A DNA stretch of 64,000 nt, taken from Alcanivorax sp. (lineage in GTDB: Bacteria > Pseudomonadota > Gammaproteobacteria > Pseudomonadales > Alcanivoracaceae). Both the position numbers and the translations under genes were made by a program. Below, in pieces: positions 42,726 to 50,529 of this stretch; the first letter of the stretch is position 1; the number at the start of each line of letters is the position of its first letter. The notes beneath the pieces were generated by a model. It was not told the origin of the DNA, did not search any database, and saw nothing but the letters and a program-made list of their open reading frames with translations. Where the stretch lies: contig NZ_NVWY01000015.1 of assembly GCF_002733835.1 (NCBI RefSeq), forward strand, positions 1 to 64,000, given 5' to 3'.

Positions 42726-43865
42726 ATGTCTAACGTTAGACCCCAGCGAGACGGACATATACTTCAAGTAAAACAAAGGCCCATCTCGTACACTCGTCAC
42801 CCAGTAGTCAAAGGTGAAAGACGTTTTGGTCTCCAGACAAGAGTATTTGCTACCAACCCATGGTCTGTTATTCGGGGTGCCTTAACAGAGATAGAGGACG
42901 ACAATGCCAAACATCAAGCCAACTCGTTTGTCGAGCAGGCGGAAGACTTTTATCGGGCTTATCAGTCTGCACATGAAGTTTCATCAAAGCCTCTTCTTGT
43001 CTATTACGCATTACTGAATCTAGTGAAGGCATTTGTGCTTTTCAAAGAGGTAAGGTTTGAATACGGAAAAGCGCAGCACGGTATACAGGAAGGTGTTCAT
43101 CCGAATGGACAAGAGTTTGATGACTCATTCTTGAAGGCGTTTCGGTCTAGAGGAAATCAGGTAAATATTTTCGATGATTTCAAAACAGCTTTTATGGGTG
43201 CTGGGCTTCCAAATAGAGAGAAAGTTTTCGATTTAAAAAATATTCATCCTCAAATTCTACAAGGCCATCGCCTATGGGCGTCCGCTCATTCGTGCCAAGA
43301 GCGGTTTGTCGAAATTGAGAGAATTGACTTCATGCAGGATGCTGGTGAGAATCAGATTTGGCTGGTGCTCAATTTTTACGCAGATGATTTGACTCGCTTT
43401 GGGATCAGCAGGAAGCGACTTTTGGAGGAAGGAGGTTTAGCTGGTGCTTTTCACAACGTTAAATCTAGCGAAGTGAAAGATGACCGTCTCCTCCTTAAAT
43501 TTGAGCAGTCGCAACCCCTTGAGTACACCGGTCGCCCAAGTGACAGGCTTGAAGATCTGATTAGCCCAATCAAAAATGAAATTTGGTCCGCTGTTCTGAG
43601 GATGCCCCCCTACCGAAAGAATTACGTCTATTTATCACCGGACATTGAGCAAGCGCACAGATTGCCACAAATTTTGTCGATCTATGCATTTGTATATTAT
43701 TTGGGCTCTGTTACTCGTTATCGCCCCTATTTTTTTGACGATCTACTTAATCGTCCAGACGGTGCTCATATAGAAGAGCTAATATCTAATGTGCCACAGC
43801 AATTTCTTTTTCTAATTGCGAGTGAGTTCGCCGGACGGGAGGTGGCCCATGCACCCATCGTATAA
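42726..43865 (+). CDS. YaaC-like protein (cassette 1)
   Basis: 379 residues resembling the YaaC family (large, mainly helical proteins of unknown function, several found in defence-rich regions). Supporting stretches are NPWSVIRGALTEIE near residue 44 and the segment YYALLNLVKAFVLFK (about 89-103), followed by a helical body and a C-terminal ISNVPQQFLFLIASEFAGREV. AAAGAGG precedes the ATG. The stop codon lies within the R'' box of attC1, as is usual in integron cassettes. Codon use is clearly AT-richer than the flanking genes. No catalytic motif is evident. The family assignment is by appearance and needs a profile search. Confidence 0.65.
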   Translation: MSNVRPQRDGHILQVKQRPISYTRHPVVKGERRFGLQTRVFATNPWSVIRGALTEIEDDNAKHQANSFVEQAEDFYRAYQSAHEVSSKPLLVYYALLNLVKAFVLFKEVRFEYGKAQHGIQEGVHPNGQEFDDSFLKAFRSRGNQVNIFDDFKTAFMGAGLPNREKVFDLKNIHPQILQGHRLWASAHSCQERFVEIERIDFMQDAGENQIWLVLNFYADDLTRFGISRKRLLEEGGLAGAFHNVKSSEVKDDRLLLKFEQSQPLEYTGRPSDRLEDLISPIKNEIWSAVLRMPPYRKNYVYLSPDIEQAHRLPQILSIYAFVYYLGSVTRYRPYFFDDLLNRPDGAHIEELISNVPQQFLFLIASEFAGREVAHAPIV

Positions 43866-43937
43866 CAATCGGCTGCACAGCGACCGACTTTCCGCCGCTT
43901 CGCGGCTCCAAACCGGCGCGTGAGCCGGGCGTTATGC
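43860..43937 (+). other. attC1 recombination site (canonical)
   Basis: R'' GTATAAC (43860-43866), R' GTTATGC (43931-43937), crossover between G43931 and T43932. L'' CGGCTGCACAGCG pairs with L' CGCGTGAGCCG leaving a G and an A unpaired, and the inner stem has GCCGC-TTCG-CGGC. This single-strand fold with extrahelical bases is what integrases recognise. 78 bp. Confidence 0.88.
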
Positions 43938-43978
43938 AATAAGGCCCCACGAATCATAGACGTCTAAGGGAATATATA

Positions 43979-45703
43979 GTGAAAAGCCTACCGCCTATTC
44001 ACAAGCTGCTGGAAGACGCTGATCGTCGTGGTGAGTTGATCCCTTTTCTTCTTTCGCATGAGAGTCGTATTCGTAGGCAGGAATATGGCTCCTTGCTATG
44101 TCAACTTCATAATTCAGGGAAAATCTCACTGGTTTCAGATGATAATCTAGCCGCCATTGAGCTCCTTGCTCACAACGATTTTTGGTCGGTTATACATTCT
44201 TTGGACCAAGCGATCCCCGAACTAAATTGTTCATATCGAGACGTACTGAGGTTAGTCCACACTCTTGTCAGTAAGGCTGGATCAGACGGTGCAGCAGGCA
44301 TGCCAAATATGTCTCTGGTTAAATGGTGTAAAGCTAATCCTGAAAAGGCTCAACTGATCTTCGAGGAGGCTAAATCTCTCGATACACTGTGCCTTTCACA
44401 TTGTGTATTTGCGATCCAAGGACTTGGGAGCACAAAGCTTGCGTTCGAGTTGCTAAAACACCCAGACAAAGGCGTTGTCGCGGTGGGGCTGCGCGCTCTT
44501 GGGAGGCTTGATATAGACAATGAAGCAGTTGCTAAGCGCGTCATGGATGAGTGTTGCCGAGCCGTCGAGATGGATTACGGTAAAGACGTCAGGTCTTCCG
44601 CTATCCAAACCGCTTTCAAAATATGGGAAAAGCTTGGTCCGTCGGAACCATACCGGCAAAAAAAGTTCCTTGAAGCGGTTATCAATGCAAATGAAGGTGA
44701 TGAGATAGTTCAGATGTCAGCTGCTCTGTTTTATCACCCAAAAGGCTTGGCGGCAGAGAGTATTGATCAGATTTTGGGGGCTTTAGCTGGAGAGGTTTCA
44801 AATCCCCAAGCAATCCTTCATTGGTTAGATCATGCCTTACATTCCAATGAAGAAAATTTCGATCTCGATAAAGTGATAGATGTCCTCGCCGCGCAAATCC
44901 CGAGGTTGGAGGCCTCAATTGAGCCGAGTAACCTTTACAATTTTTGTCAATGGATTTGGGGAGATCCAGGCAATTCGGCTCAGCTATTTTCGAGTTGGCT
45001 TACTAGTGGTCAGTTTGAACTATGTAAATTTCTCGCAAGCATGGCTGGAGAAGGCGGAAAGAAAAACACGATTGTTGATATTTCTAGGGCTATTTTACCG
45101 AATGAATTGGTCGATCAGATCTTCATGGCACGAAAGTGCGTTGGTTTTCTATGGTGTCATGAGGTTACTGCCGCGTCTATTTTATTGAGTATCGTCAAAA
45201 ATGGGAAAAAGGAGGCGCGAGAAGAGGCAGAGAAGCTGTTGTATGATCCATTATTGCTTAGCTACAGCGGTGATCTTCGTGATTTCCTTGAGGAACAGGC
45301 TAAAAATCCATCACGGCGCCTCTCCGACTGCATTGGGCACCTTATAAAGCATCATGACGCTTACCTTGCAGGTCTTGAAAAAACAGAACAATTGGTCGAA
45401 TTTCTTCCCACGATTGCGCAACGCCGTGCCGCAGCGATGAAGGAACGTGAGCGCAATAAGGGCATCCAAAAACAAGCGCATAGAAATTCAATATTCTCCC
45501 AGATGGTTTCTCACCAAACGCTTCTTTACGGAAAGAAAACCTTTTCCGTAATTCATGGAGAAGGAGGAAAGAAGATCCCCAGCATAATGCCATTATCAGA
45601 GTTTTCTTATAGTGCCGAACTCCCCAGGCTCTCTGTAATTGACCCTGTGGGTTTTAACGAAATGCTCACGGTTTTTAGAATTGAGCAAAAGGTTTCGCTA
45701 TGA
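43979..45703 (+). CDS. Large alpha-helical (HEAT/ARM-like) protein, first gene of cassette 2
   Basis: 574 residues, not recognised. The body looks like helical repeats: e.g. ALQGLGSTKLAFELLKHPDK followed by GVVAVGLRALGRLDIDNEAV and DVRSSAIQTAFKIWEKLG, each a helix pair of about 35-40 residues as in HEAT/ARM solenoids. Such solenoids usually bind protein or nucleic acid. No signal peptide or membrane segment. The start is GTG 43979 with AAGGGA seven bases upstream. Its stop overlaps the next start as ATGA, so it is cotranslated with the nuclease candidate and they probably form one complex. Confidence 0.72.
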   Translation: MKSLPPIHKLLEDADRRGELIPFLLSHESRIRRQEYGSLLCQLHNSGKISLVSDDNLAAIELLAHNDFWSVIHSLDQAIPELNCSYRDVLRLVHTLVSKAGSDGAAGMPNMSLVKWCKANPEKAQLIFEEAKSLDTLCLSHCVFAIQGLGSTKLAFELLKHPDKGVVAVGLRALGRLDIDNEAVAKRVMDECCRAVEMDYGKDVRSSAIQTAFKIWEKLGPSEPYRQKKFLEAVINANEGDEIVQMSAALFYHPKGLAAESIDQILGALAGEVSNPQAILHWLDHALHSNEENFDLDKVIDVLAAQIPRLEASIEPSNLYNFCQWIWGDPGNSAQLFSSWLTSGQFELCKFLASMAGEGGKKNTIVDISRAILPNELVDQIFMARKCVGFLWCHEVTAASILLSIVKNGKKEAREEAEKLLYDPLLLSYSGDLRDFLEEQAKNPSRRLSDCIGHLIKHHDAYLAGLEKTEQLVEFLPTIAQRRAAAMKERERNKGIQKQAHRNSIFSQMVSHQTLLYGKKTFSVIHGEGGKKIPSIMPLSEFSYSAELPRLSVIDPVGFNEMLTVFRIEQKVSL

Positions 45704-47397
45704 AGATAATTTTGAAAGAGTACCTTGCGTCGCTTAAGGAGCGTGGCGATTTAGATAAATCTGTTTTGCCAAACCTGCTATCTGAGATTGGGCTGCGCGT
45801 GCTGAATACACCAATGATAGGGACGAGGCAGAATGGGGTAGATATAGCAGCGGTTGGAAAGGTCAAAGGCGCGGATAAGCATAGATATCTATATCTATTC
45901 TGCATCAAAGCGGGAAACATTTCGCGTAGCGATTGGTCGACGGGGATTCAGGCTGTACGTCCAGAACTGGATGAGATTAGAGATGTTTATCTGAGGAGCA
46001 ACATAGCGCGAGAGTACGCAGACCTTCCGATTAAAATCTGTCTGTGCTGCGGAGGAGAGCTAGAGGAAACTGCTCTTATGAATTGGGCGGGATACACTGA
46101 TCAGTACACGACGGAGAAAATAAGCTACGAAGAGTGGAATGGAGATCGACTGGCTGATCTCATGATGCGATGTCTCTTAGCCCGTGAACTTTTGGAAGAG
46201 GAGCCACGGAGGAACTTCCAAAAGGCTGTGGCAATGGTCAATGAGCCTAATGCTTGTTACGAGTACACGCGCGCCTTTCTCGGAAACCTACTACGAGAAG
46301 AGCATGAATCCAAGAAAGATCAGCTTCTTAAATTGCGCCAATCCTTTATCTGTTTGCACGCAGTGATAGCTTGGGCGATTGAGGCTAAAAATTTAGAGAG
46401 CGCTTACAAGGTTTCCGAGATTGGCATGCTGTTTTGCTGGAATACAATTCGAAAGCGAGAGCAAAAGAAAAGGCCAACTAAACATGACAATTCTTTAATG
46501 TTTATTTTGGATCAGTTCCTGAAACTGTATCTCATGGCATCGGAGATGTACTTTGAAAAAACAGCATATGCATACGGTGATACGCCGCACGCCCTCTCTG
46601 TAGCTGTACGATCACGGGAGCCTGTTGATGTTAATCTTGCGATGTTTGAACTCTTAGGAAGATTGGCAATACGTGGAATTTGGACCGATCTTTTTTCAAG
46701 GGGGTTACCAGATGCCGATCCGCATTTCTTGAAGTCCTTGGAAGAAAGCACAAATCGCTCACTGGATACGATGGTTTCCGTTATCAATTCTAATCCCACA
46801 CTCAGTTCGCCGATTCGAGATGATCACATGATTGAAATTGCGTTAGTCATGTATCTTTCTCAGCTAACGCAGTCTGAGTCTCGCTTCCTGCCTTGGCTGA
46901 AATCCATTTCCCATAGAACAACTTTCGCTCTTATTACCAATTCCCAGTATCCGACATGTTTGAGCGACTATGCTGACCTATTAGCACATCCAGAAAGTCC
47001 AGAACAATCGTACCTTGATGAAGCATGTGTGGGGAGTATTTTATATCCCTATGTCTATTTTTGGATGCAGTACATGGCCAATGAGAAAGATACGGCGGAG
47101 TTCACAGGACGGCTAATGAAAAAGATACCGAACTGCACTCATCAGGCATGGTTTCCAGATGAAGATTCCGATGATCTTATTTGGTGTGGTGAGACATATC
47201 ATGGGATATGTGTGACCGATTTATCGCCTCATAATGGGCATGAAGCATTGGTGGATACATTAAACAAATCCATAGAGGCTTGCACGGCGATAACTGAAAT
47301 TAGCGCAGTTAAGGCTGGCCTGATTCCCATGTTCTTGACTGCTTGTAGGCACTACCGATTACCTATCCCTCCAAGTTTTTGGTTTCTGCGTGCGTAG
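45700..47397 (+). CDS. PD-(D/E)xK-like nuclease candidate with helical C-terminus, second gene of cassette 2
   Basis: 565 residues, no recognised family. The N-terminal 150 residues look like a restriction-endonuclease fold: helix with Glu29 (LLSEIG), then GVDIAAVG with Asp48, then a strand YLYLFCIKAG with Lys70, spaced as in PD-(D/E)xK enzymes (E-x18-D-x21-K). The usual E/Q of the ExK pair is Cys68, so the site may be altered or inactive. KICLCCGGELEETALMNW (about 113-130) follows. The remaining 400 residues look helical, with no clear motif. It overlaps the helical-repeat gene by four bases. Nuclease plus solenoid in a mobile cassette suggests defence, but this is inference. Confidence 0.6.
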   Translation: MKIILKEYLASLKERGDLDKSVLPNLLSEIGLRVLNTPMIGTRQNGVDIAAVGKVKGADKHRYLYLFCIKAGNISRSDWSTGIQAVRPELDEIRDVYLRSNIAREYADLPIKICLCCGGELEETALMNWAGYTDQYTTEKISYEEWNGDRLADLMMRCLLARELLEEEPRRNFQKAVAMVNEPNACYEYTRAFLGNLLREEHESKKDQLLKLRQSFICLHAVIAWAIEAKNLESAYKVSEIGMLFCWNTIRKREQKKRPTKHDNSLMFILDQFLKLYLMASEMYFEKTAYAYGDTPHALSVAVRSREPVDVNLAMFELLGRLAIRGIWTDLFSRGLPDADPHFLKSLEESTNRSLDTMVSVINSNPTLSSPIRDDHMIEIALVMYLSQLTQSESRFLPWLKSISHRTTFALITNSQYPTCLSDYADLLAHPESPEQSYLDEACVGSILYPYVYFWMQYMANEKDTAEFTGRLMKKIPNCTHQAWFPDEDSDDLIWCGETYHGICVTDLSPHNGHEALVDTLNKSIEACTAITEISAVKAGLIPMFLTACRHYRLPIPPSFWFLRA

Positions 47398-47478
47398 GAA
47401 AAATTCACAATTTTAATTGACCTGTTTTAATGCTTGGTAACATCAGAAGATTTCTGGCTGCATAGGTTAAATAAAAAT

Positions 47479-47550
47479 GCATAACAAGTTGCTGAACTCG
47501 GATAAATTACTCGTTGAGATCCTAATTTACCGGTGAGCAAGGCGTTCGAG
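47479..47550 (+). other. attC2 recombination site (canonical)
   Basis: R'' GCATAAC (47479-47485), R' GTTCGAG (47544-47550), crossover after G47544. L'' TTGCTGAACTCGG pairs with L' CCGGTGAGCAA leaving one unpaired G. R'' is the exact complement of GTTATGC at the start of the same cassette. 72 bp. The 80 bases between the nuclease stop and this site hold nothing I can assign. Confidence 0.85.
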
Positions 47551-47572
47551 TGTTAAAAACCGGAGAGTCTGC

Positions 47573-47857
47573 TTGGAAAATCGAAGACAAACTCACTTGG
47601 AGTCCATCAAAAAAGAGAGTGCCGAAGAAGAGCGTCAGCTTCTACGTATGCTGAAATTGACGCCTTTGATTGTCTTCTACGGCATGTATGTCTCTGGAAT
47701 TTATAAAGCAGAAGGAATTTTATCTGCTTCAGTTGCCTGGCTGTGGGTTGTTTTTTTGATTGTCGATTGGCCGAAGGGAATCATAAAGAAAACGGGATTG
47801 GCCATGGTGTTTGGTGTTTTTCTTCCGTTTGTTGTATTGCCGTATTTGGGTCATTAG
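47573..47857 (+). CDS. Small membrane protein (cassette 3)
   Basis: 94 residues: a charged N-terminal helix of about 30 residues and then two or three hydrophobic segments (PLIVFYGMYVSGIY, ASVAWLWVVFLIV, GLAMVFGVFLPFVVLPY). The start is TTG 47573 with GGAGAG seven bases upstream; ATG 47649 would remove the charged part. Not recognised. Short membrane proteins are common in integron cassettes. Confidence 0.6.
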   Translation: MENRRQTHLESIKKESAEEERQLLRMLKLTPLIVFYGMYVSGIYKAEGILSASVAWLWVVFLIVDWPKGIIKKTGLAMVFGVFLPFVVLPYLGH

Positions 47858-47920
47858 TAGAGGCGACAGCCATGTGTTCTGCAAGCTACCCCGTTATGGC
47901 AGGAGTGAGATGTCTCATCT

Positions 47921-48382
47921 ATGTTTAGTGTCATGAACCAGCATAAGTATCTCGATATGGTTGAGATACAAGAAACCCATAAAGATTGCTTAAGGATAGT
48001 AATAGCTGAGGCTAGAGTATCTGATTCCTATTCGGACATGTCACCAGAAGAAGAGCCCAATGATGCGCTACGTGAGATGTTGGACGAGAGCAATTCCATA
48101 GAAGTAACCGACAGCGGTGCTAGCTATGAAATTGTATTCGATAAATACATAGCCTATGCAGTAACGGATGAAAGCTATGCTGGAGGTATAGAGGAAACGT
48201 TCGAAGGCGGGTCTGCACGAATTTATTCTAAGTCAGCGTTTTTAAACTATATTAGCCAAGGCACAGTCGCCACTGAAGAGTATCCTGGTCCCTTTGTTCA
48301 CTACGGATTTTATTGCTTAAACCAAGTGATAGATATTGTTTCTGAATGGCCCCCTACGGTGAAATTAATCAATGCCAAGTAA
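47921..48382 (+). CDS. Hypothetical acidic protein
   Basis: Up to 153 residues (ATG 47921; ATG 47933, starting MNQHKYLDM, is equally possible). Soluble, acidic, with a segment SYEIVFDKYIAYAVTDESYAG and a late GPFVHYGFYCLNQVIDIVSEWP, resembling small immunity- or SMI1-like cassette proteins only in general look. No family recognised. Gene start lies 63 bases after the preceding stop with no clear attC between. Confidence 0.6.
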   Translation: MFSVMNQHKYLDMVEIQETHKDCLRIVIAEARVSDSYSDMSPEEEPNDALREMLDESNSIEVTDSGASYEIVFDKYIAYAVTDESYAGGIEETFEGGSARIYSKSAFLNYISQGTVATEEYPGPFVHYGFYCLNQVIDIVSEWPPTVKLINAK

Positions 48383-48502
48383 GCCCGCGAATCACCTCTG
48401 CGCGTCAAGGTTTCGGGATCAGGATTTTCCCCCATGCTTCAATGGAAAAAGGCAAGGTCTAGCTCCGATAGTCCTACGTTCAAACTAAAGATGAGTTATT
48501 TT

Positions 48503-48985
48503 ATGAACAGATATTTATTAACAATAATACTTTCTTCCATGATTTTTTCCGGCTGCGCTGGAAATCCAGCTAGTGACGCAGCTCTGCGATCGGCCAACCA
48601 GGCTTTAGAAAATCAATTTTCACCCTTGCGATATGTGTCGACGCCATCTGACAGCGGGGGATCAATAGCGAATGTTGAGTGGGCAGGGGTTCCCGGGCAA
48701 AGCATATCTGAGCGGGCCCCTCAGGTAAGGCAGGACATATTTGGTGCCATAATGAGGAATTGTGATCTTCAATCTTCTGCATTGGCTGAAACGCGTATAG
48801 TGAAGCACGAGGTTCCTACGTTTTATGAGGTTTGGGTATTTAATGATCCACTATCGGAGCGCACCGATAAGAAATCGGGCCTTGCCGTTGTAATGACACA
48901 ACTCCCAAATGGTGGTGGCGTCGATATTCAATACTACGGTGATTGTCACAGCAAGGAGGCTCCTGCCTTCCATTTTTCAAATTGA
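48503..48985 (+). CDS. Small lipoprotein
   Basis: 160 residues. The signal peptide MNRYLLTIILSSMIFSGCAG has a lipobox (FSGC, Cys about residue 18). The mature part is soluble with two further cysteines (NCDLQ and GDCHSKE) that may form a disulphide. An in-frame ATG at 48491 would add four residues. Not recognised. It ends just before the degenerate attC at 48990. Confidence 0.65.
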   Translation: MNRYLLTIILSSMIFSGCAGNPASDAALRSANQALENQFSPLRYVSTPSDSGGSIANVEWAGVPGQSISERAPQVRQDIFGAIMRNCDLQSSALAETRIVKHEVPTFYEVWVFNDPLSERTDKKSGLAVVMTQLPNGGGVDIQYYGDCHSKEAPAFHFSN

Positions 48986-48989
48986 AGAA

Positions 48990-49044
48990 ATCTAACAAGA
49001 CCTGACCCTCAATGTTCGCGCTGCGGCTGCGCAAGGTGTTGTGC
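48990..49044 (+). other. attC3, degenerate attC-like site
   Basis: ATCTAAC (48990-48996) followed by AAGACC, an inner GCGC/GCGC stem, and AAGGTGTTGTGC with R' GTTGTGC (49038-49044). The outer arms pair only as ACC/GGT and the R'' does not complement the start of the preceding cassette (GTTCGAG), so a site between the genes of cassette 3 may have been lost. 55 bp. Confidence 0.5.
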
Positions 49045-49062
49045 ACACAAAGGAGAGATTTA

Positions 49063-49485
49063 GTGGGTGCGTGGAGTGAAGATAATTTCGGGAATGACGA
49101 TGCTGGTGATTGGGTTTTTGAGCTCGAGAAGTCCAAAGGTTTGGATGTGCTAATGAACCCGATAAATCGAGTGCTGAGTGAAGAGGCGTATTTGGAGTCT
49201 CCCGATTGTGCTGAGGCTCTTGCCGCTGCGGAAGTTATCGCTGCATCGGTGTCAGGTGACACATCCTTCATCCCCAAAGAGCTTGGGGTTTGGCTCGAAA
49301 AGAAGCAGGGCGTTCTGTTTGGAAAGAGGCCTCAAATAGACGCAACTCACGCCATGAAGGCGCTAGCGGCGGTCAAGAAAATCCTCGCTGGCTCTGAACT
49401 GCAGGAGCTCTGGGAGGAAGGCGGAGAGAATGGCACGTGGCGCGCGGTACAAAACAAGCTTATTTCAAGGCTCGAAAATGCATAA
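49063..49485 (+). CDS. DUF4259-like protein (cassette 4)
   Basis: 140 residues. The start GTG 49063 follows AAGGAG and gives MGAWSEDNFGNDDAGDWVFE, matching the DUF4259 opening (MGAWG-x-FxNDDAxDW). The rest is helical with AEALAAAEVIAAS. Function unknown; the family is common near toxin-immunity and cassette regions. The stop TAA is inside the R'' box GCATAAC of the collapsed attC4. Confidence 0.8.
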   Translation: MGAWSEDNFGNDDAGDWVFELEKSKGLDVLMNPINRVLSEEAYLESPDCAEALAAAEVIAASVSGDTSFIPKELGVWLEKKQGVLFGKRPQIDATHAMKALAAVKKILAGSELQELWEEGGENGTWRAVQNKLISRLENA

Positions 49486-49498
49486 CAAGGCGTGACAC
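49480..49498 (+). other. attC4, collapsed attC (R'' and R' only)
   Basis: GCATAAC (49480-49486), AAGGC, then GTGACAC (49492-49498): the R'' and R' boxes are present but the L''/L' stem-loop is missing, leaving 19 bp. R'' differs by one base from the complement of its cassette's start (GTTGTGC), and the R' differs in two positions from what the next cassette's R'' predicts (GTTACAT). It looks like an internal deletion that has fixed two cassettes together. Confidence 0.55.
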
Positions 49499-49513
49499 GA
49501 GATAGGGAAGTCT

Positions 49514-49843
49514 ATGCCGAGTCAAACAGAAGTTTGTAAGAGATTCAGCGCAGAACCTTTGCCCTGCGGTGGTGAAGAAAAGCTTGGGATCGCGCGGGAG
49601 ACCATTGGCAAACTCCCAATTAACGGTCTCAGGCACAAACCTGAAAATGGCACCTGTGGATGGTATATCTGGTGTGGTGAAGGCATGTCTGAAGAATCCG
49701 ATTTCTTCAAGCCACTCCATGTTTCTCACATCCGAGAATATCTGCCAGAAATAGAGCGCTATCTGGCACTACCGCCGGGTTTTAGGTTCTTGGTGGCAGG
49801 AGATCATGAGGATGTCTGGTATGACCCGGACATTGTCATGTAA
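49514..49843 (+). CDS. Imm33-like / DUF2185 protein (cassette 5)
   Basis: 109 residues. NGTCGWYIWCGEGMSEESDF and the closing LALPPGFRFLVAGDHEDVWY are the style of Imm33/DUF2185 immunity-type proteins (GWYIW-x-GE ... LPPGWRFL-x-EDVWxD). Such proteins neutralise toxins in some loci; no partner toxin is adjacent here. TAA stop lies in the R'' box of attC5. Confidence 0.7.
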   Translation: MPSQTEVCKRFSAEPLPCGGEEKLGIARETIGKLPINGLRHKPENGTCGWYIWCGEGMSEESDFFKPLHVSHIREYLPEIERYLALPPGFRFLVAGDHEDVWYDPDIVM

Positions 49844-49909
49844 CAAGGGGCTCAAGCCGACCAGTACTCCGCAGCGCTCCGTCCCGGCGGCTTAGCCCAG
49901 GCGGATCAC
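49838..49909 (+). other. attC5 with mutated R' box
   Basis: R'' ATGTAAC (49838-49844). L'' GGGCTCAAGCCG pairs fully with L' CGGCTTAGCCC leaving one unpaired C. At the expected R' position the sequence is GGATCAC (49903-49909) instead of GTTRRRY, so the site is probably inactive and marks the right end of the array. A GTTATTA at 49932 after a second hairpin is an alternative R'. Confidence 0.65.
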
Positions 49910-50061
49910 GCGAAAAGCGCGTTTCCGCGGCGTTATTACTTCCTCCCCATCGAAAATAATACACACAGTGTTGTCTATTTCCTTTCTTCCTATTCGACAA
50001 TCTATTGAGGCATAACCCCCGGCCTCTTTTGATGAATGAATAACCTCGGCTAGGAGTCAGT

Positions 50062-50481
50062 ATGAAGATTGTTATAGAAATGGAAGTGAAGGCGCCCTTG
50101 GGCGCGGTTTGGGATGTCTGGGTAGCGCCAGAAGATATTGTTCAATGGAATTTTGCTGTTGATGAGTGGTGTTGCCCTCGCGCAGAGCTGGATTTTCAGG
50201 TTGGCGGTAAATTTAATTATCGGATGGAAGCCAATGATGGTTCCGCTGGCTTCGATTTTGAAGGGGAGTTTACTGAAATAGCGCCATTCAAATTGATTCG
50301 TTACAGGCTTGGGGATGATCGTGAGGTTGAGGTTTGCTTCATGGAAGTCAAAAACGGCATTAAGGTTGTTGAAACGTTTGTCGCTGAGGACGAAAACTCC
50401 GCCGAGAAGCAAAGGCAAGGCTGGTTAGGCATTTTGAGGAATTTCAAGAAGCACGTTGAAAGTAAGTGCAACGTACAATAG
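50062..50481 (+). CDS. SRPBCC/AHSA1-domain protein
   Basis: 139 residues with a START-like (SRPBCC) fold: an opening MKIVIEMEVKAPLGAVWDVW, the WNFAVDEWCCPRAELDFQVGGKF loop and a final helix KQRQGWLGILRNFKKHVES, as in AHSA1/Aha1-type ligand-binding proteins. Ligand unknown. AGGAG before the ATG. Base composition is intermediate, so it could be the last cassette or the first native gene to the right of the array. Confidence 0.82.
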   Translation: MKIVIEMEVKAPLGAVWDVWVAPEDIVQWNFAVDEWCCPRAELDFQVGGKFNYRMEANDGSAGFDFEGEFTEIAPFKLIRYRLGDDREVEVCFMEVKNGIKVVETFVAEDENSAEKQRQGWLGILRNFKKHVESKCNVQ

Positions 50482-50485
50482 AGCG

Positions 50486-50508
50486 AAGGGGCGCTTTGCG
50501 CCCCTTTT
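50486..50508 (+). terminator. Terminator after the SRPBCC gene
   Basis: AAGGGGCGC and GCGCCCCTT form a perfect 9-bp stem with TTT loop, followed by TTCTT. Confidence 0.85.
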
Positions 50509-50529
50509 CTTGGCTGAGATAAGGCTTCA

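Larger units (their letters stand above)
42703..49903 (+). mobile_element. Integron-type gene-cassette array without integrase (CALIN)
   Basis: Five attC or attC-like sites separate AT-rich genes all on one strand. The two clearest (43860, 47479) have L''/L' arms with the characteristic unpaired G, and the R'' of each is the exact reverse complement of the start of its own cassette: GTATAAC for the cassette starting at G|TTATAC (42702/42703), and GCATAAC for the one starting G|TTATGC (43931/43932). Several cassette stop codons (TAA) fall within R''. No intI or attI is in the window, so this is a cluster of attC sites lacking integrase. Cassettes: 42703-43931, 43932-47544, 47545 to about 49038, about 49039-49492, 49493-49903. 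The right limit is uncertain. Confidence 0.82.

Noticed and set aside
47858..47920. attC site between the small membrane protein and the next gene
   Set aside because: A GTTATGG is present, but no matching R'' and no pairing arms with extrahelical bases could be drawn.
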